DNA of 41,223 nucleotides from Patescibacteria group bacterium (GTDB lineage Bacteria > Patescibacteriota > Patescibacteriia > Patescibacteriales > GWC2-42-12): assembly GCA_028703305.1 (NCBI GenBank), contig JAQVNC010000009.1, forward strand, positions 1 to 41,223. Reading direction: 5' to 3'. This document shows, piece after piece, positions 18,101 to 26,683 of the stretch; the stretch's first letter is position 1; each line of letters begins with the position of its first letter. A program made the translations under genes and the position numbers. Under the pieces are notes generated by a model. It was given only the letters and a program-made list of their open reading frames with translations, was not told where the DNA came from and searched no databases.

Positions 18101-18412
18101 GACATAGCTGTGATCCAAAGCACCTCGGTTAAAGCCGCGGCCGACGGCACGGTTATTGAAGTTTATAACGGCGGCTTGACCGATCAGGCGAGTTATATCG
18201 CCGTCAGCCATAATGGCGGCTTAGTGACGAAATACGTGCATTTATCGCGGCTTGACGTTAAGGCTGGAGATAAAGTTAAGCAAGGCGACATTATTGGTTT
18301 ATCCGGCGGCACGCCAGGCACAGCCGGCGCCGGCGCTTATACCAACGGCGCCCATCTGCATTTTGAAGTTTTAAGAGACGGCGCGGCGGTTGATCCGGAA
18401 AAGTATTTATAA
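15146..18412 (+). CDS. large cell-surface protein with C-terminal M23 (LytM-type) peptidase domain
   Basis: N-terminal TM; two KxWxDI-type modules; Ig-like beta-rich repeats; Asn/Gly-rich linker; C-terminal GEHTGIDIAV...NGAHLHFEVLRDG. Confidence 0.88.
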   Translation: MNNTLKLAKNLIGKTKKSKKFRLLALALAVKFLISLIAIIAISYLAVNAQNADAAYGLNSDIKQVRTADNPTVYYLDHAHGLKKAYVSAKAFLSYGNKWSDIKVISSEELKKWPEARLVKSAGDNSVYYISKNQKALIKSEQQFIDAGFKWPDIITISQADLAEYKNIDFKVAGGSGSYSNNQLSIALDSLSPKTGLMVINTQDNLAAVFNLTADSKPVEIKKLIIDLKGIFKPELVKEVYLTNESDIEYSYSSSLNNRQAVFNFIDKPITINPGQSAKIKVYVNFYDSSENIINHTFQVIISQASSIGGAKAIGAFPVMGDSFKLTSGVDFLEKVSVSEQSLSIKNNQAVIGLTEKNIGKFNLTESSGASDVFAKELEFTNNGNAQADSLNNFKLKNKAGQIIAIAPAMSNERKLVFKLDNYKIKKSGNETFTVLADIVGGENATINLQLNKAKILSSQGNFNLYVRITNLNENIIIKRETVGVVAKELKANNKVFSQQAGVIIGNFEIRNNNQKIILNHLNFSLEKNSAAPNLIETIYLVDYNSGEVYASFNADKFNSGIANVGLGNLNLKPKQTLAVALITKLPENSPNGSYYKVILNSLEYRIPNGSLFTDTVNSAGAKLIVSKSNLYLYPNNELGGQTFIKGEKNIKIASFIMEGAAGGDTKITGVTFSRGTDSSGAIAFDNSFSNLKFYIGSTKIKTIKSPYTGDFAIDGFSYVLKSGERREIKVYADTETDLQASEIQLAISNIAAVNNNSAIPAVVNNLNVNSHKATFGEAKAEISKVTDGFVTKGEDDNVIAGFKVKNTGVEDLKLDSITVNAAGQELTYSLGYSNLKVVNRDSQRSVGSTVSRPVAGANKISLGGYTVKVGEEIIFDVHVKTNDEMADENIDIYFSDFTAKGKNSRVSALVSGDPTDSYSFSIATGASNGQSNNSNGNGNNGNSNNGQSNGGVTKLIKPVSGSITYGWHDKDYPYRDSVGEHTGIDIAVIQSTSVKAAADGTVIEVYNGGLTDQASYIAVSHNGGLVTKYVHLSRLDVKAGDKVKQGDIIGLSGGTPGTAGAGAYTNGAHLHFEVLRDGAAVDPEKYL

Positions 18413-18425
18413 TATACGACATTAA

Positions 18426-18524
18426 GATTGGGCTAAATTTATAAAATTTTCTACTGCGGAACTCGCTCGCTTGTGGCGAGTTCAAGCAGTCCTCGTACGA
18501 AAATTTTATAAATTTAGCCCAATC
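18426..18524 (+). repeat. ~99-nt structured element, copy 1
   Basis: GATTGGGCTAAATTTATAAAATTTT...AAAATTTTATAAATTTAGCCCAATC (25-bp perfect arms) with core CTACTGCGGAACTC...CAAGCAGTCCTCGTACG. Confidence 0.9.
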
Positions 18525-18529
18525 AATTA

Positions 18530-18556
18530 GGGGCTTTTACAGGAGCCCCTTTTTTC
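18530..18556 (+). terminator. intrinsic terminator
   Basis: GGGGCTtttacagGAGCCCCTTTTTTC. Confidence 0.85.
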
Positions 18557-18598
18557 TTGCCTAAAAAAAGAGGCTGGGGTAGAATAAAAACAGCAATT

Positions 18599-18733
18599 GT
18601 CATTGCGAGGAGCCCGTACTCGGGTGACGCGGCAATCTCACAAACAACACATTTTCACTAAAATATTACCACCTGCCTGTTTATGTGATATTCGTGAGAT
18701 TGCTTCGCTCACTATGTTGCGCTCGCAATGACA
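18599..18733. repeat. GTCATTGCGAGG...CGCAATGACA repeat
   Basis: Same family as 5261-5360, longer interior. Confidence 0.8.
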
Positions 18734-18747
18734 GAAACAAGAGATAT

Positions 18748-20184
18748 ATGAATAAGCTATTTTTCTACAACACCCTAACCCGAAAAAAAGAGGAATTTAA
18801 GCCGATAAAAAAGGGCCGGGTCGGACTTTATACCTGCGGGCCCACGGTTTATAATTACGCGCATATCGGTAATTTGCGCTCGTATGTTTTTGCCGATTTG
18901 TTAGTTCGCACCTTAAGATATAATTACGGCGAAAAAAATGTAAAATGGGCTATGAATATTACTGACGTGGACGATAAGACAATCAGAGATTCAAAAATTA
19001 AATACCCTGATTTAGCGGCCATGGCAGCTTTGAAAAAATTCACGGCCGAATTTGAAAAATATTTCTGGGAAGATTTGAAAAAGCTAAATATAAATAAGCC
19101 GAATGTAATCACTCATGCCGCTGATAAAAAATATATCGGTAAAATGCAAGATTTGGTTACAAAAATTTTTAAAGCCGGGTTTGCTTACATAAAAGACGGT
19201 TCGGTTTATTTTGATGTGGCCAAATACGGCCAAAAGCATAAATACGGCTTGCTGGTTGAGATTGATGTGTCAAAATTGAAAACCGGCGCCAGTGTAGATG
19301 CTGATGAATATGAAAAAGAAAACGCGCAGGACTTCGTTCTTTGGAAAGTGGAAAAACCAGGCGAGCCGTCATGGGAGTTTAAACTTAACGGGCAGAAACT
19401 GCCGGGCCGGCCAGGCTGGCATATAGAATGTTCAGCCATGGGCCAAGCCGAACTCGGCATGCCGTTTGACATCCATACCGGCGGCATTGATTTAAAATTT
19501 CCTCATCATGAAAATGAAATTGCCCAGAGCGTCATCGGCTATGAATGTGAAAGTCCAGTAAAATTTTGGTTGCATAATGAGCATCTATTGGTTGACGGCC
19601 AGAGGATGGGCAAAAGATTTAATAATTTTTATACCATTAAAGATTTAAAGGCCAAAGACATTGATCCTTTAGCTTACAGATTTTTATGTTTGCAGACCGG
19701 TTATGGCAAAACAATGAATTTTACTTGGGAGGCGCTAAAAGCGGCGGAAGAAGGACTTAAACATTTATATAATCAAGCCAAGCAATTATATTTTTTATGG
19801 CCAGAAAATAATGGTATTAATAATATTGAAGAGGGTAAAAAGAAAATTAGTAAAAAATTTAATCAAAAATTTTTAGAAGCAATTAATAATGATTTAAATA
19901 TGCCCAAGGCCTTAGCTGTGGTTCAGGAATTATTGAAATCTAATTTAACTCAAGAGGAAAAATATACAACGCTTTTTAAATTTGACGAAGTGCTAGGGCT
20001 AAATCTTAATAGTATAATTTTAGATCCATCGTCAAATTGGCAGGTGGAAGAATTGAAAATTGGAAGAGAGCGGGCGAGAAAAGAAAAAAATTGGGCTGAA
20101 GCGGATAAATTGCGCTTGCAAATTGAAAAGCTCGGCTATATGGTAGAAGATACTAAAGACGGGCAAAGGATAAGCAAAAAATAA
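18748..20184 (+). CDS. cysS: cysteine--tRNA ligase
   Basis: GLYTCGPTVYNYAHIGNLRSYVFADLL; GWHIECSAMG; HTGGIDLKFPHHENE; upstream in-frame residues of ORF 18685 are repeat-derived, so start set at ATG 18748. Confidence 0.96.
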   Translation: MNKLFFYNTLTRKKEEFKPIKKGRVGLYTCGPTVYNYAHIGNLRSYVFADLLVRTLRYNYGEKNVKWAMNITDVDDKTIRDSKIKYPDLAAMAALKKFTAEFEKYFWEDLKKLNINKPNVITHAADKKYIGKMQDLVTKIFKAGFAYIKDGSVYFDVAKYGQKHKYGLLVEIDVSKLKTGASVDADEYEKENAQDFVLWKVEKPGEPSWEFKLNGQKLPGRPGWHIECSAMGQAELGMPFDIHTGGIDLKFPHHENEIAQSVIGYECESPVKFWLHNEHLLVDGQRMGKRFNNFYTIKDLKAKDIDPLAYRFLCLQTGYGKTMNFTWEALKAAEEGLKHLYNQAKQLYFLWPENNGINNIEEGKKKISKKFNQKFLEAINNDLNMPKALAVVQELLKSNLTQEEKYTTLFKFDEVLGLNLNSIILDPSSNWQVEELKIGRERARKEKNWAEADKLRLQIEKLGYMVEDTKDGQRISKK

Positions 20185-20199
20185 GAAAAGGAGGATGCC

Positions 20200-20340
20200 A
20201 TGGAAATGATCGGGAGACATTTTGGCGGAACGGAATTAGAGGCATGCATAGCCGCGTTTTTAATGGCCATTGTCTGCGCCGTCCCGTTTATCCAAGCGTT
20301 CAAGGATATGTGGCGCGCACATTTTAAAAGAGGTGAATAG
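20200..20340 (+). CDS. 46-aa putative membrane microprotein
   Basis: MEMIGRHFGGTELEACIAAFLMAIVCAVPFIQAFKDMWRAHFKRGE; strong Shine-Dalgarno AAGGAGG just upstream; absent from ORF track. Confidence 0.6.
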   Translation: MEMIGRHFGGTELEACIAAFLMAIVCAVPFIQAFKDMWRAHFKRGE

Positions 20341-20385
20341 CTATAAGTCGCGCGTTCTTCTCGCTTGAGGCGGCGCGCATTTTTT

Positions 20386-21423
20386 ATGAAAAATTTTTGG
20401 CAAAAATTAAAAAAGAAAAATAAGCCGATTTACGCTTTGGCGCCTATGGCCGGAGTGGCCGATTCGGCTTTTCGGCAAATCTGCAAAAGTTTTGGCGCGG
20501 ATGTGGTTTATAGTGAAATGATAAGCGCTACGGCCATTGTTTATAATTCTAAAAAAACTTTAGAGTTAATGAAATTTGATAAAAAAGAAAGGCCTTATGT
20601 TGTCCAGTTGTTCGGCAGTAAGCCCGACCATTTCGCCCAAGCGGCTAAATTTATTACAAAAAAAATAAAGCCGGACGGCATAGATATAAACTTCGGCTGC
20701 CCGGTAAAAAAAGTCGCTCGTCAGGGCGCTGGCGCGGTCCTTATGAAAGATTTTAAATTAGCGCGCCGAGCCATTGAAGCCGTAATAAATAATACTAATT
20801 TGCCGGTCTCCATAAAAATCAGGTCGGAAGTTGATAAAGCCACGGCTTTGGATTTTTTAAAAAGTTTGGCCGGTTTGGATATTAAAGCAGTGATGATACA
20901 TGGCCGGTCGCTTAAGCAGGGTAATAGCGGAGAGGTGAATTGGCGGATTATCAGGCAAGCCAGGAAATATTTTAAAGGCGTGATTTTAGCCAACGGGGGA
21001 GTCGTAGATAAAAAAACAGCAGGAGAGTTGTTGGCTGCAACCGGCGCCGACGGCGTTGGCATCGGTCAGGGAGCATTAGGCAAGCCGTGGATATTCTCGC
21101 AACTCGCAACTTGTAACCAGCAACCCGCGACCAAGGGGTTAATTTTTAGAACTGCCATGAAACACGCTAGATTGGCCGAAAAATTAAAAGGCAGGCAGGG
21201 GATAATTGAAATGCGCAAGCATTTATGCTGGTATGTAAGCGGACTGGCCAACGCCGGTAAATTAAGGAAGGAACTGGTGAAGGCGGAAAGCCTTGAAGAT
21301 ATCAAAAAAGTGTTTTCCATTGTCATTGCGGCCGTAGCCTGTCCTGTACTTGATACAGGATGCCGCAATCCAGGAGTTAGCGCGCAGAACAAGTTTCTGG
21401 ATTGCGGATCAAGTCCGCAATGA
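20386..21423 (+). CDS. dus: tRNA-dihydrouridine synthase (start re-set from TTG 20365 to ATG 20386)
   Basis: YALAPMAGVADSAFRQICKSFGADVVYSEMIS; INFGCPVKKVARQGAGA; VMIHGRS; NGGV; C-terminus encoded by repeat 21322-21424. Confidence 0.93.
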   Translation: MKNFWQKLKKKNKPIYALAPMAGVADSAFRQICKSFGADVVYSEMISATAIVYNSKKTLELMKFDKKERPYVVQLFGSKPDHFAQAAKFITKKIKPDGIDINFGCPVKKVARQGAGAVLMKDFKLARRAIEAVINNTNLPVSIKIRSEVDKATALDFLKSLAGLDIKAVMIHGRSLKQGNSGEVNWRIIRQARKYFKGVILANGGVVDKKTAGELLAATGADGVGIGQGALGKPWIFSQLATCNQQPATKGLIFRTAMKHARLAEKLKGRQGIIEMRKHLCWYVSGLANAGKLRKELVKAESLEDIKKVFSIVIAAVACPVLDTGCRNPGVSAQNKFLDCGSSPQ

Positions 21424-21424
21424 C
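21322..21424. repeat. GTCATTGCG...CGCAATGAC repeat overlapping dus 3' end
   Basis: gtcattgcggccgtagcctgtcctgtacttgatacaggatgccgcaatcc...ggattgcggatcaagtccgcaatgac. Confidence 0.85.
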
Positions 21425-21431
21425 AAATAAC

Positions 21432-21460
21432 AAAAAATCCGGCTGATGCCGAATTTTTTT
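21432..21460. terminator. intrinsic terminator between convergent genes
   Basis: AAAAAATCCGGC-tgat-GCCGAATTTTTTT. Confidence 0.8.
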
Positions 21461-21481
21461 AAAGCCAATTATTTATTTAAC

Positions 21482-22411
21482 TTATCTGTTTATAAAAAAT
21501 TCAACCAAAATAAAAACCAGCCAGAATAAAAATAATAAATTGCTTTCTTTTTTTGAAAGAACTTTGCCGCTGCGCATAAAGTAAAAAAGCAAAAACGAGG
21601 CTATCACCATAAACGAGCCGGTGGAGTAAATAATTTTTTTCGGAAAATAAAACGGGCCGGCTAAAGCCAGGATGCCGACTACGATAGTGGCATCAGCCAG
21701 AACAGTGCCTAAAATATCGCCGATAGCCAGCGAATCATGGTTCTTTTTTACTGATTTTAAGGAAAAAATTAATTCCGGCATGACTGTGCCCAGACTGACA
21801 ATAAGCATGCCGATAAGAATCGGGCTAACACCTAAACTCCGTGCCAATTCTTTTGCCGAAATCACCGTAAAATGCGAAGCGGCCAGCAATATGGCCATGC
21901 TTAAAATTAGAAATAATAAATTTTTGTAGAAATTTTTAGCGTGGTTTTCGGCCGGCGAGCGGCAAACGCTATTTTTAAAAACAAGAAAATAAAATATTGA
22001 ACCGGCAATAATCAGGGTCAAGCCTTCCCAGCGGGAGTAATGGCCATTAAGGCCTAACAGCAGGGGGATAAGCAGCAGAAAAGGGTAAATAATATTATTT
22101 TTCAATATGGAGCTTTGAATTTTTACGCCCCTGCCCAAGAAGGCGATTATTATCGCGAATACCAAGGTAAGGTCGGCTACGTTAGAGCCGAACAAAGCGC
22201 CCAAGCCAAAGGCCGGAATGCCTTCAATGGCGGAGTTGATGGCGACAAATGTCTCCGGCAAGATTGAGATCATGGCCACGACAATAAAGCCGATAACATA
22301 TTTTGATAAGCGGCAGCTCTCGGCCAGCGAGATGGCGTATTTTGTGGCTAAAGTCGCGCCTTTAACCAAAAAAAATAACGAAGCTATGAGAATTAGTAGG
22401 CTTTCCAGCAT
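21482..22411 (-). CDS. sodium/calcium exchanger family (CaCA) membrane protein
   Basis: Two alpha-repeat motifs: SILPETFVAINSAIEGIPAFGLGALFGSNVADL and VSLGTVMPELIFSLKSVKKNHDSLAIGDILGTVLAD. Confidence 0.9.
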   Translation of the reverse strand: MLESLLILIASLFFLVKGATLATKYAISLAESCRLSKYVIGFIVVAMISILPETFVAINSAIEGIPAFGLGALFGSNVADLTLVFAIIIAFLGRGVKIQSSILKNNIIYPFLLLIPLLLGLNGHYSRWEGLTLIIAGSIFYFLVFKNSVCRSPAENHAKNFYKNLLFLILSMAILLAASHFTVISAKELARSLGVSPILIGMLIVSLGTVMPELIFSLKSVKKNHDSLAIGDILGTVLADATIVVGILALAGPFYFPKKIIYSTGSFMVIASFLLFYFMRSGKVLSKKESNLLFLFWLVFILVEFFINR

Positions 22412-22433
22412 AGTTGAGTCTGATAAAATTAAA

Positions 22434-23417
22434 TTACAGCCATTTTTTCTTTTTGAATAATAACAGCATAGCCAAGCCGATTATTGCCATAATGGCGATA
22501 ATTGACCAAAAACCGTTTTGGTAATTTAAGAACGGCATACCGTTATCAATTTTCATGCTAAAAATCGCGGCTACCAAGGATAGGGAAGAAAAGGTCACGT
22601 AAAAAATAGTCAGCATTTTCATGCTGTTATTCAAGCGATAGTTAGCTAGTGATTGGTAGGAGTCGTATAAAATTTCCACCATTTCTCGCTGGTTTTCCAT
22701 AGTTTCCCAAAAAGTTTTCGTTTGCCCTATCAATTCGCCATAATATTTTTTTAAATATTCCGGCGGGATAATACTTGATTCCATGGACATCAGCCGCTTC
22801 ATGATATTTTTGTGGTTTTGCATTATTTTTCGCATATTTATCAGGTTGTGCCGCAGATTTAAAATTATATTGGCTGATTTGTTTTGGTCTTGGCCTAAAA
22901 TAATTTGTTCGGCCAGGCCGATAGCGATGCTGTTTTCGTCTAAAGTGGCATAGCTGTATTCAAGCAATTTTTTTAAGATTTCATAAAGCAAAATGGCCGA
23001 GGATTCCAGCTCAAAGGCCAGTAAGGAACGGCTGTCTTTTTTGCAAAGGTTAAAAAGTTCGTTAAGCGGCTCAATCGGTTCGCTTGGTATGGTTACTAAA
23101 TAGCCGTGGCCGATAAAAAATTCTATTTCCGCCGCCTTAATTCGGCCGTTGCCGTTGCCGTTATTTTGGAGCGGCAAGGGGAAATGCAGAATCATAAAAA
23201 CATAATCATCTTCCCGCGTTATTATCGGCCTCTCCGAATTGGCTTTAGCCGAAGAGGCCCTTAAATGAGATAATTTAAAATTGTATTCTTTTCTTAAGAA
23301 TTCAATTTCCGTTTTGCCGGCATTATTAATGTTGATCCAGGTTAATTGCCGGCCTTTTTGCGGATTGTCAATAATGACTCGCTGGATATTTTTGGAAATT
23401 TTTTTGAAGTTTGGCAT
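22434..23417 (-). CDS. CorA-like divalent cation transporter
   Basis: CorA-like cytosolic domain and two C-terminal TM helices (MKMLTIFYVTFSSLSLVAAIFSMKIDNGMPF...). Confidence 0.85.
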   Translation of the reverse strand: MPNFKKISKNIQRVIIDNPQKGRQLTWININNAGKTEIEFLRKEYNFKLSHLRASSAKANSERPIITREDDYVFMILHFPLPLQNNGNGNGRIKAAEIEFFIGHGYLVTIPSEPIEPLNELFNLCKKDSRSLLAFELESSAILLYEILKKLLEYSYATLDENSIAIGLAEQIILGQDQNKSANIILNLRHNLINMRKIMQNHKNIMKRLMSMESSIIPPEYLKKYYGELIGQTKTFWETMENQREMVEILYDSYQSLANYRLNNSMKMLTIFYVTFSSLSLVAAIFSMKIDNGMPFLNYQNGFWSIIAIMAIIGLAMLLLFKKKKWL

Positions 23418-23587
23418 GGGAATGTTGTTAAGAGATTTAATTGTTCTTATTATAGCATATATTCAATTATTTTAAAATAAATGGGATTTAATTAGGCCGA
23501 TTAGATGTTAGAGCAATCAAAAATTTTAATTTTTATTTGTTTTATGTTATAATATCAACACTTGTTAAGAAGTAATTATTTAATCAT

Positions 23588-24088
23588 ATGGCGGACATTA
23601 AACCGGAGACAGCGGCAGGGGAATCATTACCGCTAAGCGAAAACCCTTTGACCGGAAGTGAAAAATTAAAGCAAAGCTTGGAACTTTTTTCTAAAGCCGA
23701 AGAGGAAAAAGCGAATAATTTTGAGCAAGCCAGGAAGAGCGTTATAAATGAAATATATCTGATGGAAAATACCGCGGCCGCTCCAGCTCCCGCCGGGAGT
23801 ATTATCGCGCCGATGGTGAAAAGGCAAAAACAGGTGGAAAATGTCTTGTCTGAAGGGTTGGCCGATATATATTTAAGCTTAACGCCGGCTAAACGCCAAG
23901 AATTTAAAATTAAGGGCGAGCAAACCGCCAATAAAATAAACCAATTATTAGCCAAAGCTAAAATAAATATCGGTGAGATTATTGAGTTAATAAAAAAATG
24001 GCTGTCTTTAATTCCCGGAGTTAATAAATACTTTTTAGAGCAAGAAGCGAAGATAAAAGCCGATGAATTGATTAAATTAAGAAAGTAA
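23588..24088 (+). CDS. hypothetical protein, probably coupled to downstream ATPase
   Basis: Stop at 24088, next ATG at 24090; helical, low similarity to known families. Confidence 0.75.
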   Translation: MADIKPETAAGESLPLSENPLTGSEKLKQSLELFSKAEEEKANNFEQARKSVINEIYLMENTAAAPAPAGSIIAPMVKRQKQVENVLSEGLADIYLSLTPAKRQEFKIKGEQTANKINQLLAKAKINIGEIIELIKKWLSLIPGVNKYFLEQEAKIKADELIKLRK

Positions 24089-24089
24089 T

Positions 24090-26630
24090 ATGGACTACGG
24101 TTTAGCCGATCAAAACACCCAAGCTATTCATGACGTAAGCTTAAGCGTCAATATTGACGGCTGGCTGATTTATTTAATCGCGGCCGCTGTCTTGATTATT
24201 TCGCTTTTCATTATAAAAAAAATTATTTTATTTTTATCTTTAAATTCAAAATACCACGACCATATAATTTATTTGCTTAGAGTGCCCAAAGAAAAGCCCA
24301 ACGAGAAGCAGCAGCCGGCCGCGCAAAATTATCTGCAGCAATTGCGCGAAGAAATTTCCCGCGGCGAAACTATTTTTAAAGCCATCGGCGGGCTAAAGGC
24401 GCAAGCCTGGCATAAAAGTTTTTCTTGGCTCTTGGGCCGGAACGACCATTTTTCTTTTGAAATCGTGGCTGACCATAAATTTATTTCCTTTTATGTGGTC
24501 GCGCCCCGGGGCATGGGCCGCTATATTGAACAGCAAATCCAGGCCTATTATCCGGAAGCGGTTTTAGAAGAAGCTCATGATTATAATATTTTTAGCGCTC
24601 GCGGCCAAACTATCGCCGGCTTTATTAAAGCCAAGCGCAGTTTTATTTTCCCTTTGAAAACTTACAATAAAATGGAGGCTGATCCTTTAAACTCTTTGGT
24701 TAATGCCATGTCTAAATTAAAAGAAGATGAAAGTTTGGCCATCCAATATGTCGTCAGAAGCTCTCGCCCCGGCTGGCATAATAAAGTTAATCGGGTGGTG
24801 TCGTCGGTCAGCCAGGGCAGAAAGTTGTCCGATGCTTTAAAAATAAATTTATTTTCTAAAATTTTAATGTTTTTCGGAGATTTGGTGAACGCGGCTAAGC
24901 CGAAAACCGAATTGGGCAAGCCGGAAAAAGAAAATCGCTTAACGGCTATGGAGCAGGAAGTTTTAAAATTAATTGAAGAAAAAAATTCCAAGGCCGGGCT
25001 GGATGTTAATATCAGGCTGGTGGCCAGCGCTCGGGATTTGCCTCGGGCTAAAGTTTTTCTAAATAACCTGATTAGCGTTTTTAGCCAATATAATTATTAC
25101 CAATACGGCAATGTTTTAAGCAATAAAACGCCGTTTTACAATAGTTACATCCAGAAATTTTTAATTAAAGATTTTATCTACCGCCGCTTTAAGCCAAGTT
25201 TTGGCTTTATTCTAAATACTGAAGAAATGGCCAGTCTTTACCATCCGCCGCTCTCCGGCGCGGAAACGCCCAATATCCAATGGCTAATGGCCAAATATTC
25301 TTCAGCGCCGTCCAATATTCCGGATGAAGGAATAATTTTAGGAAAAAATATTTATCGGGCCGTAACCACGGAGATAAAAATGAAGCGCGAAGATAGGCGC
25401 CGGCATACTTATGTTATCGGCAAATCCGGCGTGGGCAAATCGGTTTTACTCGCTTCCATGGCCATCCAGGATATTACTAATGGTGAAGGCGTATGCGTAA
25501 TTGATCCGCACGGGGATTTAATCAATGACATCTTAAACCGGGTTCCGCCCGAACGCGCCGAGGATGTTATTTTATTCGCTCCGGCCGATATTGAGCGTCC
25601 GCTGGCTTTAAACTTATTGGAATTTGACCCGCGTTATCCGGAGCAAAAAACTTTTGTTATCAATGAAATGATAAAGATTTTTGATAAATTATATGACTTA
25701 AAAGCCACTGGCGGCCCGATTTTTGAGCAATATATGAGAAACGCCATGCTCTTAGTCATGTCTGATCCGGAAAGCGGCTCAACTTTAATGGAAATACCGA
25801 AAGTCTTGGCCGATCCGGAATTCAGAAAAATGAAATTGGAAAAATGTAAAGATCCGACCGTGGTTGATTTTTGGCGCAAGGAAGCGGAAAAGGCCGGCGG
25901 CGAAGCGGCTTTAGCGAACGTCGTGCCTTATATAACTTCAAAACTGACCTCGTTTATTTCCAACGACACCATGCGCCCGATAATCGCCCAGCAGAAAAGT
26001 TCCTTTAATTTGCGCGACGTTATGGATACGAAGAAAATTTTGTTGGTTGATTTGTCTAAAGGCTTAATCGGCGAGATGAACGCTCATTTATTAGGCATGA
26101 TTTTGGTGGGAAAAATTTTAATGTCGGCTTTATCACGTACCGATATGCCGCAAGAAAAAAGATTGGATTTTTATTTATACATTGATGAATTTCAAAATTT
26201 TACCACTGATTCGGTTAATTCCATTTTGAGCGAAGCCAGAAAATATAATTTAAACCTGATCATCGCGCACCAATATTTAGGCCAGTTAGTCAAAGGCCAG
26301 GATACTTCCATTAAAAACGCGGTTTTCGGCAATGTCGGCACTTGGCTATTATTCAAGATCGGCTCGGAAGACGCGGAAACCATGGCTAAAGAATTCGCGC
26401 CCGTGTTTAACCAATATGATTTGATTAACATTGAAAAATACACCTCTTATGTTAAATTGTTGATAGACAATACGGCATCGCGGCCGTTTTCCATGTCAAC
26501 GGTTTGGCCCTTGCCCGGAGTTAAAAGGGAAGGTTCAGCGGCTAAAATTAAGTCGCTGTCTCGCCTTAAATACGGGCAGGATAGAAACATAATTGAAGCG
26601 GAAATCATGAATCGGGCGAAAAAAATATAG
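24090..26630 (+). CDS. TraG/VirD4/HerA-like DNA-pumping ATPase with N-terminal TM
   Basis: Walker A VIGKSGVGKSVLL; CVIDPHGDLINDIL; Walker B FYLYIDEFQNF; AHQYLGQL. Confidence 0.88.
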   Translation: MDYGLADQNTQAIHDVSLSVNIDGWLIYLIAAAVLIISLFIIKKIILFLSLNSKYHDHIIYLLRVPKEKPNEKQQPAAQNYLQQLREEISRGETIFKAIGGLKAQAWHKSFSWLLGRNDHFSFEIVADHKFISFYVVAPRGMGRYIEQQIQAYYPEAVLEEAHDYNIFSARGQTIAGFIKAKRSFIFPLKTYNKMEADPLNSLVNAMSKLKEDESLAIQYVVRSSRPGWHNKVNRVVSSVSQGRKLSDALKINLFSKILMFFGDLVNAAKPKTELGKPEKENRLTAMEQEVLKLIEEKNSKAGLDVNIRLVASARDLPRAKVFLNNLISVFSQYNYYQYGNVLSNKTPFYNSYIQKFLIKDFIYRRFKPSFGFILNTEEMASLYHPPLSGAETPNIQWLMAKYSSAPSNIPDEGIILGKNIYRAVTTEIKMKREDRRRHTYVIGKSGVGKSVLLASMAIQDITNGEGVCVIDPHGDLINDILNRVPPERAEDVILFAPADIERPLALNLLEFDPRYPEQKTFVINEMIKIFDKLYDLKATGGPIFEQYMRNAMLLVMSDPESGSTLMEIPKVLADPEFRKMKLEKCKDPTVVDFWRKEAEKAGGEAALANVVPYITSKLTSFISNDTMRPIIAQQKSSFNLRDVMDTKKILLVDLSKGLIGEMNAHLLGMILVGKILMSALSRTDMPQEKRLDFYLYIDEFQNFTTDSVNSILSEARKYNLNLIIAHQYLGQLVKGQDTSIKNAVFGNVGTWLLFKIGSEDAETMAKEFAPVFNQYDLINIEKYTSYVKLLIDNTASRPFSMSTVWPLPGVKREGSAAKIKSLSRLKYGQDRNIIEAEIMNRAKKI

Positions 26631-26683
26631 CGGCTTTACAAAATCGGTTGTTTTGGTTAAAATTAGGGAATAAAAATTCTTTT

